A stretch of 64,000 nt of DNA from Streptomyces mutabilis (GTDB lineage Bacteria; Actinomycetota; Actinomycetes; Streptomycetales; Streptomycetaceae): assembly GCF_014649815.1 (NCBI RefSeq), contig NZ_BMTT01000011.1, forward strand, positions 179,359 through 243,358, written 5' to 3'. Below the pieces are notes generated by a model. It did no database searches and was not told the origin of the DNA. It saw only the letters and a list, made by a program, of their open reading frames with translations. Numbering within the stretch: the first letter of the stretch is position 1; each line of letters opens with the position of its first letter. Position numbers and translations under genes: made by a program. Shown here piece by piece: positions 43,863-53,966 of this stretch.

Positions 43863-43880
43863 CACCGTACAACCGGTTTG

Positions 43881-45530
43881 CTACTTCGACGTCTTCCGCT
43901 CGACCGCGGCCTTGACCAGCCCGGCGAAGAGCGGGTGCGGGCGGGTCGGGCGCGAGCGCAGCTCCGGGTGCGCCTGCGTGGCGACCAGATAGGGGTGGAC
44001 GTCGCGCGGGTACTCCACGTACTCGACGAGCTTGCCGTCCGGAGAGGTGCCCGAGAAGAGGATGCCGGCCTTCTTCTCCAGCTCCGCGCGGTAGGCGTTG
44101 TTCACCTCGTAGCGGTGGCGGTGCCGCTCCTCGACGTACTCCTTGCCGTCGTACACCTCGCGCACGATCGAGCCCTCGGCCAGCTTGGCCGGGTACATGC
44201 CGAGGCGCATGGTGCCGCCCATGTCGCCCTCGCCGGCCACGATGTCCAGCTGCTCGGCCATGGTGGAGACGACGGGGTGGGCGGTGGCGGGGTCGAACTC
44301 GGTGGAGTTGGCGTCCTCGATGCCGGCCAGGTTGCGCGCGGCCTCGACCACGATGCACTGCAGGCCCAGGCACAGGCCCAGCAGCGGGATCTTGTTCTCG
44401 CGGGCGTACTTGATCGCGCCGACCTTGCCGGTCACACCGCGTTCGCCGAAGCCCCCCGGGATGCAGATCGCGTCGACGTCACCGAGCTGTGCCTTGGCGC
44501 CGGCCGGGGTCTTGCAGTCGTCGGACGTGACCCACTTGATCTTCACGCGGGCCCGGTTGGCGAAGCCGCCGGCCCGCAGGGCCTCGGTGACCGAGAGGTA
44601 GGCGTCGGGCAGGTCGATGTACTTGCCGACCAGCGCCATGGTGATCTCGTGCGCGGGCTTGTGCACGCGGTCGAGCAGGTCGTCCCAGGTCGTCCAGTCC
44701 ACGTCGCGGAACGGCAGGTCCAGCTTGCGGACGACGTAGGCGTCCAGGCCCTCGGCGTGCACGACCTTGGGGATGTCGTAGATCGAGCGGGCGTCGGGGC
44801 AGGCCACCACGGCAGCCTCGTCGACGTCGCACATCAGGGAGATCTTGCGCTTGATCGCCGTGGGTACCTCACGGTCGCAGCGCAGGACGATGGCGTCCGG
44901 CTGGATGCCGATGTTGCGCAGCGCGGCAACGCTGTGCTGGGTGGGCTTGGTCTTCAGCTCGCCCGAGGGACCGATGTACGGCAGGAGCGAGATGTGCACC
45001 ACGAACACGTTGTCCCGGCCGACCTCGTGCCGGACCTGGCGGACGGTCTCGAGGAACGGCAGCGACTCGATGTCGCCGACGGTGCCGCCGACCTCGGTGA
45101 TCACGACGTCGACCTCGTCCGTCGCCATGCGGCGGATGCGGTGCTTGATCTCATTGGTGATGTGCGGGATGACCTGCACGGTGTCGCCGAGGTACTCGCC
45201 GCGCCGCTCCTTGGCGATCACCGTGGAGTACACCTGGCCGGTGGTGACGTTCGCGGAGCCGTCGAGGTCGCGGTCGAGGAAGCGCTCGTAGTGTCCGATG
45301 TCCAGGTCGGTCTCGGCACCGTCGTTGGTGACGAACACCTCACCGTGCTGGAAGGGGTTCATCGTGCCAGGGTCGACATTGAGGTACGGGTCGAGCTTCT
45401 GCATCACCACGCGCAGACCCCGTGCCTTGAGCAGCATGCCGAGGCTGGAGGCGGTCAGCCCCTTGCCGAGCGAGGAGGCGACACCCCCGGTGACGAAGAT
45501 GTGCTTGGTCGTCGAGGATTTGGGCGGCAT
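43881..45530 (-). CDS. pyrG: CTP synthase
   Basis: 549 residues from the ATG at 45530. The N-terminal amidoligase has [47 protein letters not shown] and [23 protein letters not shown]. The glutamine amidotransferase domain has the Cys nucleophile in [12 protein letters not shown] and the His/Glu pair in [10 protein letters not shown]. It makes CTP from UTP, ATP and glutamine. The 539-base gap upstream, divergent from the GH15 gene, supplies its promoter. Confidence 0.95.
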   Translation of the reverse strand: MPPKSSTTKHIFVTGGVASSLGKGLTASSLGMLLKARGLRVVMQKLDPYLNVDPGTMNPFQHGEVFVTNDGAETDLDIGHYERFLDRDLDGSANVTTGQVYSTVIAKERRGEYLGDTVQVIPHITNEIKHRIRRMATDEVDVVITEVGGTVGDIESLPFLETVRQVRHEVGRDNVFVVHISLLPYIGPSGELKTKPTQHSVAALRNIGIQPDAIVLRCDREVPTAIKRKISLMCDVDEAAVVACPDARSIYDIPKVVHAEGLDAYVVRKLDLPFRDVDWTTWDDLLDRVHKPAHEITMALVGKYIDLPDAYLSVTEALRAGGFANRARVKIKWVTSDDCKTPAGAKAQLGDVDAICIPGGFGERGVTGKVGAIKYARENKIPLLGLCLGLQCIVVEAARNLAGIEDANSTEFDPATAHPVVSTMAEQLDIVAGEGDMGGTMRLGMYPAKLAEGSIVREVYDGKEYVEERHRHRYEVNNAYRAELEKKAGILFSGTSPDGKLVEYVEYPRDVHPYLVATQAHPELRSRPTRPHPLFAGLVKAAVERKTSK

Positions 45531-46069
45531 GGCCAAGAGGGGGCTCCCGTGGTCGCGGTCTGGGGTGCGGTGCGTTCGTCGTCCGACCCGGTCGAACCGG
45601 GTTGCCGTCGGCGGCGCCGTCGCTGCGGTTCCGGGGTTCTTCTCCCACCGGTCCACGGGCTACCAGCGTATCAGCGCCGCGGGGCGGTGGCTTCCGGCCA
45701 CCCTCCGCGCACATCCCGTCACCCAGGAGCGCGGCTCACCGATTCCTCACCCGGCGGTCACCCGTTCGGCGGAGGCGCGTTGTCCGGAGCGGCACACAGA
45801 TCATCTACGTGCGTCGTATCCTGCTCGGACGTTCGCTGCCGAGCCCGCCCGGCGACACGGCACCACCCCTCGCCCGTCAGCACCGGAACAACGAGAGCTC
45901 GTCAGTTCGTTGGGCAACAATTGTCTTTCGTGGCACAGCGTTTGGCTTCACGGCCCGACGGCTGCTTTGCTTCATGGCTCAACGACACATGACTCACCCC
46001 TGACCCCCCTTGACCGCACTAGCGACCGCCCCCATGCGGGGTGACGTGGCCGTTCGACTGGAGTTGCAC
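45531..46069. other. 539-base divergent gap between pyrG and the GH15 gene
   Basis: No credible gene found. The half near pyrG is GC-rich leader. 45780-45990 is richer in A/T and holds ACAATTGT, a perfect 8-base palindrome at 45917-45924, near where the GH15 promoter should be. A binding site is possible but unproven. Confidence 0.5.
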
Positions 46070-47872
46070 GTGGCCGGGCGCATCGAAGACTACGCACTCA
46101 TCGGAGACATGCAGACCGCCGCACTGGTCTGCCGGGACGGCACAGTCGACTGGCTGTGCCTGCCCCGCTTCGACTCGCATGCCATCTTCGCCGGTCTGCT
46201 GGGAACCGGGGAACACGGATTCTGGCGGATGGGACCGGCCTACGCCCCCGGCGCGGAGCCCCCGACCGCGGCCCGGCGGAGCTACCGCGGTGACTCGCTG
46301 ATCCTGGAGTCCGAGTGGGACACCCCGCGCGGCACGGTGAGGGTGACCGATTTCATGCCGCCCCGTGACGGCGCGCCCCAGCTGATCCGCATCGTGGAGG
46401 GCGTCTCCGGCCGGGTGCCGATGCGCTCGGAGCTCAGGATGCGGTTCAGCTACGGCCGGGTGGTCCCGTGGGTGCACAAGCACGAGGGCCGCACGGTGGC
46501 CGTCGCGGGCCCCGACTCCGTGTGGTTCGACACAGAGGCCGAGACGTACGGCAAGGCGCTCACCACGTACGCGGACTTCACGGTCGCGCCGGGTGACCGG
46601 ATCGCGTTCACCATCTCGTGGGAGCCCTCGCACAAGGAGCCCCCGCCGCTGCCCGAGCCCGAGCAGTCCCTGGAGGCCACCGAGGACTTCTGGCGCGACT
46701 GGGTCGAGCACTGCACGTACCACGGGCCCTACCGGGAGGCCGTGGTCCGCTCCCTGATCACCCTCAAGGCCCTGACGTACGCCCCCACCGGCGGCATCGT
46801 CGCCGCGCCCACCACGTCCCTGCCGGAGGACATCGGCGGCGTCCGCAACTGGGACTACCGCTACACCTGGCTGCGGGACGCGGCGATCACCCTGTCCTCG
46901 CTGCTGCGCACCGGCTACCGCGAGGAGGCCCGCGCCTGGCGCGAGTGGCTGCTGCGCGCGGTCGCCGGCGACCCGGAGAACCTGCAGATCATGTACGGCA
47001 TCGCCGGCGAGCGCGAGCTCGGCGAGGCGGAGCTGGACTGGCTGCCGGGCTACGAGAACTCCACCCCGGTCCGGGTCGGCAACGGCGCCGCGCACCAGCT
47101 CCAGCTCGACGTCTACGGCGAGGTCACCGAGGCCCTCCACCTGGGCCACATGACCGGCCTGGCCCGCAACGACTACGCCTCCGTGCTCCAGCTCAAGCTC
47201 ATCCGCTACCTGGAGGACCACTGGCAGGAGCCGGACGAGGGCATCTGGGAGGTGCGCGGCCCGCGCCGCCACTTCGTGCACTCCAAGGTGATGGCCTGGG
47301 TCGCCGTCGACCGCACCATCAAGCTGATCGAGTCCGGCGACGCCGACGGCCCGCTGGAGCGCTGGAAGCAACTGCGCGACGACATCCACCGGGACGTGTG
47401 CGAGAAGGGCTACGACAAGGAACGCAACACCTTCACGCAGTCCTACGGCTCCCAGGAGCTGGACGCCTCGCTGCTGCTGATCCCGCAGATGGGCTTCCTG
47501 CCGCCGGACGACAAGCGGGTCATCGGCACCATCGAGGCCATCCAGCGGGAGCTGTCCACGTCGGACGGCTTCATCCTGCGCTACCCGACGGAGGGCGGCG
47601 ACGAGGGCGTCGACGGCCTGCCCGGCGACGAGGGCGCCTTCCTGGCCTGCTCGTTCTGGATGGCCGACGACCTGGCGATGATCGGCCGCGTGGACGAGGC
47701 GCGCAAGCTCTTCGAGAAGCTCCTCTCCCTGCGCAACGACCTGGGCCTGCTGGCCGAGGAATGGGACCCCCGCCTCCAGCGCCAGGTCGGCAACTTCCCC
47801 CAGGCATTCAGCCATGTCCCCCTGATCGACACGGCCCTGCGGCTGACGGCGAGCGGGGCGTACGGGGGCTGA
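46070..47872 (+). CDS. GH15 family glucoamylase/trehalase-like glycoside hydrolase
   Basis: 600 residues from the GTG at 46070, with GGAG six bases upstream; a TTG at 46010 would add 20 residues with no family match. The beta-sandwich front ends near residue 220. The (alpha/alpha)6 barrel then contains LPEDIGGVRNWDYRYTWLRDAAITL (the general-acid Glu area) and the C-terminal LAEEWDPRLQRQVGNFPQAFSHVPLI, with the second catalytic Glu in EEWDP. In actinobacteria such GH15 proteins are often trehalases, but glucoamylase or glucodextranase cannot be ruled out. No signal peptide is visible, so it is cytoplasmic. A strong terminator follows. Confidence 0.88.
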   Translation: MAGRIEDYALIGDMQTAALVCRDGTVDWLCLPRFDSHAIFAGLLGTGEHGFWRMGPAYAPGAEPPTAARRSYRGDSLILESEWDTPRGTVRVTDFMPPRDGAPQLIRIVEGVSGRVPMRSELRMRFSYGRVVPWVHKHEGRTVAVAGPDSVWFDTEAETYGKALTTYADFTVAPGDRIAFTISWEPSHKEPPPLPEPEQSLEATEDFWRDWVEHCTYHGPYREAVVRSLITLKALTYAPTGGIVAAPTTSLPEDIGGVRNWDYRYTWLRDAAITLSSLLRTGYREEARAWREWLLRAVAGDPENLQIMYGIAGERELGEAELDWLPGYENSTPVRVGNGAAHQLQLDVYGEVTEALHLGHMTGLARNDYASVLQLKLIRYLEDHWQEPDEGIWEVRGPRRHFVHSKVMAWVAVDRTIKLIESGDADGPLERWKQLRDDIHRDVCEKGYDKERNTFTQSYGSQELDASLLLIPQMGFLPPDDKRVIGTIEAIQRELSTSDGFILRYPTEGGDEGVDGLPGDEGAFLACSFWMADDLAMIGRVDEARKLFEKLLSLRNDLGLLAEEWDPRLQRQVGNFPQAFSHVPLIDTALRLTASGAYGG

Positions 47873-47887
47873 CGTACGAGGGCCGAC

Positions 47888-47922
47888 GTACGGCTGCCCG
47901 CAGTGGCTGCGGGCAGCCGTAC
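47888..47922 (+). terminator. Hairpin terminator after the GH15 gene
   Basis: A perfect 15-bp stem (GTACGGCTGCCCGCA and complement) with a 5-base loop, 16 bases after the stop. Confidence 0.8.
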
Positions 47923-48034
47923 CGCCGTAGCTGCCCAACTACGCCGCAGCGCCGGGCCGGGACACCCGCCCCAGGCCCATGCGGACGCCGGGCACCCACG
48001 ATGCACCGCCCGCCCAAGAGGTACCGTCCGCTCC

Positions 48035-49687
48035 ATGAACACCCCCGCCGCACCCCCGCCCACGGGCATCACCGTGCAGCGCGCCCTGGAACTCCCCGGC
48101 CTCCGCAGCGGCCTGCCCGAGATCCTCGCCGGCGCCGACCGACTGCACCGCACCGTCCGCTGGGTGCACGCCGGCGAGGTGCCCAACATCGCCTCCCTCC
48201 TCAAGGGCGGCGAGCTCCTCCTCACCACCGGATACGGCCTCGGCACCCGCCCCGCCGAGCAGCGCGCCTTCGTCCGCACCCTCGCGGAACGCGGCATCGC
48301 GGCCCTCGTCGTGGAGCTCGGCCCGCGTTTCGCACGCCTGCCCTCCGCCCTCGTGGACACCGCCCGCACGGCCGGCCTGCCGCTGGTGCAGCTGCACCGC
48401 GAGGTGCCGTTCGTGACGGTCACCGAGGAGATCCACACCGAGATCGTCAACGGCCACTACGCACTCCTCCAGCGCGCCGAGGAGGTGCACCGCCGTTGCA
48501 CGGACGCCCTGCTGGGCGGCGGCGGAGTCCCCCAGGTGCTCGGTATCCTGGCCGACTTCGGCGACAATCCGGTCTTCCTGGAGACCACCGACGGCCGCCT
48601 GCTGTACGCCGCCGGCTCCGGTCCCGAGGGCGCCGATCCGCTCCAGGTGTGGGAGGGCCTGCGCGGGCCGCACAAGGACGCCCCGCCCCCGGCGGGCTCG
48701 GTGCTGGTGGACGTGCCCGGCGGCGGGCCCGGCCCGGGGACCGCGACCGGCACCGGCTCCGTGCGCGCCCGGCTCGTCCTGCTCCCCGTGCGGTCCCCGC
48801 TGGCGCAGGTGCACCGGATGGCGGCGGAGCGGGCGGCCGGCATCCTCGCCGTGGTGCTGATGCAGGCGCGGCAGGAGGAGGAGCTCGCGGCTCGCGGGCG
48901 CGGCGACTTCCTCACCGACCTCGCCGAGGGCCGGATCACGGCGGAGGACGCCCCGGCGCAGGCCCGCGTCCTCGGCTTCAAGCCCGGCGCCGGCCCCCTG
49001 CTCCCCGTGGTGATGCGTCTCGGCGACGCCCTGTCCCCCGCGGGGGGCGGCTGGGCGGTGCTCGCGCGCGCGGTCGCCGAGGAACTGGCGTCGGTCGGGG
49101 TGCCGGTCCTCCTGGGAGTACGTCCGGTGGAGGGCCGGGTGCCGCTGCTGCTGTGCCTGCGCTCGGAGTCGGAGCGGGCGGCGGTCGCGGACCGGGTCGC
49201 GGCGGCGCTGCGGGCGGGCGTGGAGCGGGCCGGGATGCAGCGGCCGGGAGCGCAGCCGCCCGTGGTGGTCGTCGGGGTGGCCGGTGGCTGGGCGGCGGCG
49301 TCGGCGGGCCTGCGGCATGCGGCGGAGACGGCGACCGCCGCACAGGGGCTCACCGACCGGCCCTGGTACGACGCCCGGCGCCTCGACATCGACCTGCTGC
49401 TGTGGCGACTGCGCGACCACCCGGACCTCGCGGCGTTCGTGGACCGGGCCATCGGGCCACTGCGCGACCACGACGACCGCTCCAAGCCGCCCCTGCTGCC
49501 CACGCTCCAGACGTACCTGGCCCACGCGGGCCGCAAGGCGGAGACGGCGCGCGAGCTGCACCTCAACCGGCAGACCCTCTACAACCGGCTGGCGCGGATC
49601 GGGGAGTTGCTCGGCACGGACCTCGACGACCCGCAGACGGTCCTGGCGTTGAGCCTGGCACTGCGCGCCCGTCGGCACGTGCCGTGA
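48035..49687 (+). CDS. PucR family transcriptional regulator
   Basis: 550 residues from the ATG at 48035. The N-terminal PucR domain reads ITVQRALELPGLRSGLPEILAGADRLHRTVRWVHAGEVPNIASLLKGGELLLTTG. A GAF-like middle domain with a Gly/Pro-rich loop (about 235-250) follows. The C-terminal helix-turn-helix_30 is YLAHAGRKAETARELHLNRQTLYNRLARIGELLGTDLDDPQT. PucR proteins activate purine-catabolism or other degradative genes. No purine gene is nearby, so the target is unknown. It converges with the GT4 gene, 9 bases from its stop. Confidence 0.9.
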   Translation: MNTPAAPPPTGITVQRALELPGLRSGLPEILAGADRLHRTVRWVHAGEVPNIASLLKGGELLLTTGYGLGTRPAEQRAFVRTLAERGIAALVVELGPRFARLPSALVDTARTAGLPLVQLHREVPFVTVTEEIHTEIVNGHYALLQRAEEVHRRCTDALLGGGGVPQVLGILADFGDNPVFLETTDGRLLYAAGSGPEGADPLQVWEGLRGPHKDAPPPAGSVLVDVPGGGPGPGTATGTGSVRARLVLLPVRSPLAQVHRMAAERAAGILAVVLMQARQEEELAARGRGDFLTDLAEGRITAEDAPAQARVLGFKPGAGPLLPVVMRLGDALSPAGGGWAVLARAVAEELASVGVPVLLGVRPVEGRVPLLLCLRSESERAAVADRVAAALRAGVERAGMQRPGAQPPVVVVGVAGGWAAASAGLRHAAETATAAQGLTDRPWYDARRLDIDLLLWRLRDHPDLAAFVDRAIGPLRDHDDRSKPPLLPTLQTYLAHAGRKAETARELHLNRQTLYNRLARIGELLGTDLDDPQTVLALSLALRARRHVP

Positions 49688-49696
49688 CCGGTTCCC

Positions 49697-50842
49697 TCAG
49701 AGCAGCGGCGTGGGTAGCGTCAACTCGTCGTAGACACTGAGCACCTGGGCCACGGTCTCGTCCTCCGTCGGCCAGGTGGCCGCCTGCCGTGTGCCCTCGT
49801 CCCGCAGTTCCTCGCACCGACCGGGATCGGCGAGCAGACGCACCACGGCGTCGGCGAGGGCCTCCGCGTCCCCCTCCGGGACGAGTTCGGCGGCCTCGCC
49901 GACGAGTTCGGGGATGCCGCCCACGTCGCTCGCGACAAGCGGCACGCGCGTGTGCAGGGCCTCCTGGGCGAGGACGGAACGTGCCTCCCGGCGGCTCGGC
50001 AGCAGCACGAGGTCGGCCGCCGCCAACAGGTCGGTGACGTCGTCACGGCTGCCGATGAGCACCACGGGCAGTCCCTCGTCGTCGATCCGCCGCAGCAACT
50101 CCGCGCGCAGCGGGCCCTCCCCGGCGACGACGACCAGCGGGACCGGGTCGAGGCGGCACCACGCACGCGCGGCGTCCAGCAGGACGTCGTAGCCCCGGTG
50201 CTGCTCCAGGGAACCGACGGTGATGAGCAACGGGCGGCCGACGGCGCCGAGTTCGGCCCGGATCTTCAGGCGTTTCCCGTCCGGGTCGTCGGACTCGCCC
50301 TCTCGGCAGGGCCGGGCGGGGAGCGCGACGGGGCCGAGCCGGGCGTCGCGCGCGCCCGTCCGGCGCGCGCCGTCGACCAGTTCCGAGGTTGCGCCGAGGA
50401 CCACGGTGGCGGCCTTCATCACCCGCCGCTCCAGCACGCGCAGCAAGTGGGCACGGGCTCCTTCGGCATGAACCCGGTCGTGCCGGGTCACGACGAGCGG
50501 CGTGCGGACCCGCCGCCCGCCGAGGGCGAGCGCGGCGCGGAAGGAGGCGTGCAGCCCGTGCGCGTGCACCAGGTCGGCGTCCGCGCACACCGCCCGCAGC
50601 GCGGCCACGGAGACCGGGTCGCTGCTGCGCGGTACGTGCACGTGGTCGGCTCCGGTGCCGGTGAAGTCATAGGTGCGTTCCGCATCGTCGGGGGCGCACA
50701 CCGTCACTTTCACGCCCCGTGCGACGAGCCCCGCGGCCAGGGAGCGCACGTGCGCGCCGCTGACGGCGTTGCCGCCGCCCAGCACCTGCACGGTGCGCAG
50801 CTGCGACAGGCCGTGCGGTGCGGGGCTGCTCACGGGGGTCAC
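49697..50842 (-). CDS. GT4 family glycosyltransferase
   Basis: 381 residues from a GTG at 50842. N-terminal Rossmann domain: VQVLGGGNAVSGAHVRSLAAGLVARGVKVTVCAP. C-terminal domain: LLITVGSLEQHRGYDVLLDAA, VVAGEGPLRAELLRR and PSRREARSVLAQEALHTRVPLVASDVGGIPELVGEAAELV, with the EX7E motif that binds nucleotide sugar in GT-B retaining enzymes. Cytoplasmic, at the membrane surface. The acceptor is unknown. It lies next to the MraY/WecA-like gene on the same strand, so both may act on a lipid-linked sugar. Confidence 0.85.
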   Translation of the reverse strand: MTPVSSPAPHGLSQLRTVQVLGGGNAVSGAHVRSLAAGLVARGVKVTVCAPDDAERTYDFTGTGADHVHVPRSSDPVSVAALRAVCADADLVHAHGLHASFRAALALGGRRVRTPLVVTRHDRVHAEGARAHLLRVLERRVMKAATVVLGATSELVDGARRTGARDARLGPVALPARPCREGESDDPDGKRLKIRAELGAVGRPLLITVGSLEQHRGYDVLLDAARAWCRLDPVPLVVVAGEGPLRAELLRRIDDEGLPVVLIGSRDDVTDLLAAADLVLLPSRREARSVLAQEALHTRVPLVASDVGGIPELVGEAAELVPEGDAEALADAVVRLLADPGRCEELRDEGTRQAATWPTEDETVAQVLSVYDELTLPTPLL

Positions 50843-51028
50843 CTGGCCGGGGCTCCTGGTTCGGCGGGGACGGTCACGAAGAACGTACAGAACGATGGTG
50901 CGGGCAGGGTGCGCCGCGCGCTTGCCCGGGCGTCACGCCGTCAAGGATGCCAGGCCGTACGGGTGTTCCGGGGACGACGGCCGTCGCGAGTGGGCGACCG
51001 TCCGGGCAACGGGACGGGTCCGGTTCAC

Positions 51029-51796
51029 TCACCCGAGTGAACGTGCCGCCTCGCTCACCCGCTCGCCGCACATGGCCGCGGCCACCAGCGCGACGGCGTG
51101 CGCGGCGAGCCCCGCCCGGCCGTTCCCGGCCACCACCGCGGCACCCAGGGCCGCGCCCAGCGCGTGCGCTCCCGTGTCGCCGAGCATAGTGCGCTCGGCG
51201 AGGTCGTCCGGCAGTACGGCCGCGACGGTGCCCATGGCGACGGCGGCCGTCTCAGCTCCGGGACCCTCGCGCAGCAGCCCCGGCGCACCGAGCGCGAGGA
51301 CGGCGGCCCCGGCCCGTCCGGGGCGCACGTCCACGAGGTTGACGAAGTGCGCGGCCCCGGCGATGACAGCACCCGCGAGCACCTTGTCCAGCGGTCGTTC
51401 CTTCAGTACGGCGCCGGCGGCGAGCCCGGCCGCGGAGATGCCGAACAGCTTCACGGCCCCGCTGGTGACCTCGCCGTCCCGCAGCGCCGCCAGATGCGCC
51501 CGGAACCCGCGCCGGGAGTCCCCGGCGCCCACCACGTCGTCGTAGGCCCCACAGGCCCCCGCGGCGAGCACCGCGAGGCCGACGGCGGGCCGCACCCGTG
51601 CCGTCCCCACGGCGGCCGCCAGGGCGCACGCGGGCCCGGCGCAGAGATCCACGGTCCGCCCGGCATGGTTCTTCCGCTCCCAGCGTTCCCGGCCGCCCGG
51701 CGCCACGGCACGCAGCGCGGTGACGCCGCTTCGCGCCAGGACGGCGGCGAGGACCGTGGAGGAGCAGGAGCCGGTCCAGCGAACACGCTTGATCAT
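51029..51796 (-). CDS. Small MraY/WecA-like membrane protein
   Basis: 255 residues. Several hydrophobic helices surround three weakly kept phospho-sugar transferase motifs: GAYDDVVGAGD (DD motif, about residue 84), AHFVNLVDVRPGRAGA (NxxD motif, about residue 149) and TMLGDTGAHALGAALG (GDxG motif, about residue 205). The order matches MraY/WecA enzymes, which link a phospho-sugar to undecaprenyl phosphate, but the protein is shorter than usual (MraY ~360) and the HHH loop is missing. It may be a divergent transferase or a non-catalytic relative. The GT4 gene lies downstream on the same strand. Confidence 0.6.
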   Translation of the reverse strand: MIKRVRWTGSCSSTVLAAVLARSGVTALRAVAPGGRERWERKNHAGRTVDLCAGPACALAAAVGTARVRPAVGLAVLAAGACGAYDDVVGAGDSRRGFRAHLAALRDGEVTSGAVKLFGISAAGLAAGAVLKERPLDKVLAGAVIAGAAHFVNLVDVRPGRAGAAVLALGAPGLLREGPGAETAAVAMGTVAAVLPDDLAERTMLGDTGAHALGAALGAAVVAGNGRAGLAAHAVALVAAAMCGERVSEAARSLG

Positions 51797-52030
51797 CGGG
51801 CCACCCTACGGGACCCCGATCGCCGTCCTCCGCCGGACGTCCACGCGGCACCGGGGCGGGAAAGCATGGGCGTCCGAGCCCGCCCGGACGGGAACCGCGA
51901 CGTCCGGGACCTCGGCCCCCGACGACGGGGGGCGGGGGCCGCGACCCCGCACCCCCGGCGCCCCGTGGCGGCAGTGCCCGGACAACGCGCCCCCGCGGCC
52001 ACCGCGCTCACCGAACGCCGCCGGACCGGC

Positions 52031-53761
52031 CTACGCGTCCGACCGCGCCGTCTCGAGCAGTTCCTCGGCGTGGGCCCGGGCCGTCTCCGAGTCCTCCTGG
52101 CCGGCCAGCATCCGGGACAGCTCCCGGATCCGTTCCTCGCCCTCGAGCACCTTCACGCCGGACCGGGTCACCGAACCGTCGTTCGTCTTCTCCACCAGCA
52201 GCTGCCGGTCGGCGAACGCGGCCACCTGCGGCAGATGCGTGACGACCACGACCTGCGCGCTCTTCGCGAGCCGCGCCAGGCGCCGCCCGATCTCCACCGC
52301 CGCCTTGCCGCCGACCCCGGCGTCGACCTCGTCGAAGAGGTACGTCGGGACCGGGTCGGTGCCCGCGAAGACGACCTCCACCGCCAGCATCACGCGCGAC
52401 AGCTCACCGCCGGACGCGCCTTTCGCGATCGGCCGCGGCGGAGCCCCCGGGTGCGGGGCGAGGAGCAGCTCGACCTCGTCGGCACCCGACGGCCCGTACG
52501 CGACCGTACGCCCGCCGACCTCCACACCCTCGGGGTCCTCGGACTGCCGGATCGCGAACGACACGCGCGCGTGGGGCATGGCCAGCGAGGCCAGTTCGGC
52601 GGTCACGGCGGCGGCGAACCGCTCGGCGGCCTCCGTCCGCGCGTCCGTCAGCGCCTGCGCCAGCCCGCCCAGCTCTGCTCTGAGCGCGTCCCGCTCGGCG
52701 GTCAGCTCGCCGATCCGCTCGTCGTCGCCGTCCAGCTCGGTCAGCCGCGCGGCACTCTGCTCGGCCCAGGCCAGCACGGCCGCGACGTCCTCGCCGTACT
52801 TCCGGGTCAGCGCGGTGAGCGCGGCCCGCCGCTCCTCGACAGCCGCCAGCCGCAGCGGGTCGGCGTCCAGGTCGTCCGCGTACCCGGCGAGCTCCCCGGC
52901 CACGTCGCGCAGCAGGATGCCGACCTCGCCGATCCGCTCGGCGAGCGCCGCCAGCGCCGGGTCGTGCGACCGTACGGCGTCCAGGGCGCGCTGCGCCCCC
53001 GCGACGAGCGTCGACGCGTCGACGCCCTCGGGATCCTCCGGGTTGCCCGCCAGCGCGGCGTGCGCGGCCGTGGCGGCCGACGCGAGCGCCTCGGCGTGGC
53101 CCAGCCGTTCCGCCTCCTCCGCCAGCTCCACGTCCTCGCCGGCGCGCGGCTCGACCGCGGCGACCTCGTCGAGGCCGTAGCGCAGCAGGTCGGCCTCCTG
53201 GGCGCGCTCACGGGCGCGGGTGGTGATCTCCTCCAGCTCACGGGTGACGGCTCGCAGCCGCCGGTAGGCCTCGGCGTACTTGGCGAGCGGCCCGGCGACC
53301 GCGTCACCCGCGTACCGGTCCAGGGCCTGCCGCTGGCGGGTCAGTTTGAGCAGCCCCTGCTGGTCGGTCTGCCCGTGCACCGCCACCAATTCGTCGGCCA
53401 GCTCGGCGAGCATTCCCACCGGCACCGACCGGCCGCCCAGGTGGGCGCGCGAGCGGCCCTCGGCGGAAACGGTACGGCTGATCAGCAGCGCCCCGTCGTC
53501 CAGCTCGGCCCCGGCCTCCTCGGCCCGCACGGCCGCCGCGGCTCCCTCGGGCACGGCGATGCGCCCCTCGACGACGGCGTTCTTGGCCCCGATCCGCACC
53601 AGCGCCGCGTCCGCGCGTCCGCCCAGGAGCAGCCCGAGGCTGGTGACCACCATGGTCTTGCCCGCACCCGTCTCACCGGTGACAGCGGTGAAGCCGGGCG
53701 ACAGCTCGACCACGGCGTCGTCGATGACTCCCAGCGACCGTATCCGCATCTCCTCAAGCAC
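52031..53761 (-). CDS. recN: DNA repair protein RecN
   Basis: 576 residues from a GTG at 53761; the ATG at 53749 has GAGGAG directly abutting it and seems less likely. MRIRSLGVIDDAVVELSPGFTAVTGETGAGKTMVVTSLGLLLGGRAD carries Walker A. A long coiled coil (about 155-350) follows, then the ABC signature GASGGELSRVMLAVEVV and Walker B YLFDEVDAGVGGKAAVEIG. RecN is an SMC-like ATPase that holds DNA ends together in double-strand break repair. It is downstream of nadK, separated by a 205-base gap with two CRISPR-like repeats. Confidence 0.93.
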   Translation of the reverse strand: MLEEMRIRSLGVIDDAVVELSPGFTAVTGETGAGKTMVVTSLGLLLGGRADAALVRIGAKNAVVEGRIAVPEGAAAAVRAEEAGAELDDGALLISRTVSAEGRSRAHLGGRSVPVGMLAELADELVAVHGQTDQQGLLKLTRQRQALDRYAGDAVAGPLAKYAEAYRRLRAVTRELEEITTRARERAQEADLLRYGLDEVAAVEPRAGEDVELAEEAERLGHAEALASAATAAHAALAGNPEDPEGVDASTLVAGAQRALDAVRSHDPALAALAERIGEVGILLRDVAGELAGYADDLDADPLRLAAVEERRAALTALTRKYGEDVAAVLAWAEQSAARLTELDGDDERIGELTAERDALRAELGGLAQALTDARTEAAERFAAAVTAELASLAMPHARVSFAIRQSEDPEGVEVGGRTVAYGPSGADEVELLLAPHPGAPPRPIAKGASGGELSRVMLAVEVVFAGTDPVPTYLFDEVDAGVGGKAAVEIGRRLARLAKSAQVVVVTHLPQVAAFADRQLLVEKTNDGSVTRSGVKVLEGEERIRELSRMLAGQEDSETARAHAEELLETARSDA

Positions 53762-53863
53762 GCACCGACCATACGAGGTTTCGCCCGCGGTGTGCGACGC
53801 CACCCCACCCGACCGGGGCAGCCGCAGGCCGTCACCTGCGGACGGGTCGCTCGTTGCACGAGT

Positions 53864-53953
53864 ATTGCTCCCCGCTGCCGCGGGGATGGTCCGGTCGTAT
53901 CCGTACTCGACGAGTTCGGTCACGTTGCTCCCCGCAAACGCGCGGGGATCCGG
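53864..53953. CRISPR. Two CRISPR-like repeats, one degenerate, without cas genes
   Basis: Two copies of a ~29-30-base unit sharing TTGCTCCCCGC and GCGGGGAT around a short palindrome (CCCCGC/GCGGGG) start at 53864 and 53924, i.e. 60 bases apart, with a ~30-base intervening sequence. The second copy has two extra bases in the loop and an altered end. The size, symmetry and 60-base period fit a type I-E repeat-spacer-repeat unit; no cas gene is in the window. It could be a relict mini-array, or simply a pair of transcription-related hairpins. Confidence 0.45.
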
Positions 53954-53966
53954 GCGCCGCGCCGGG

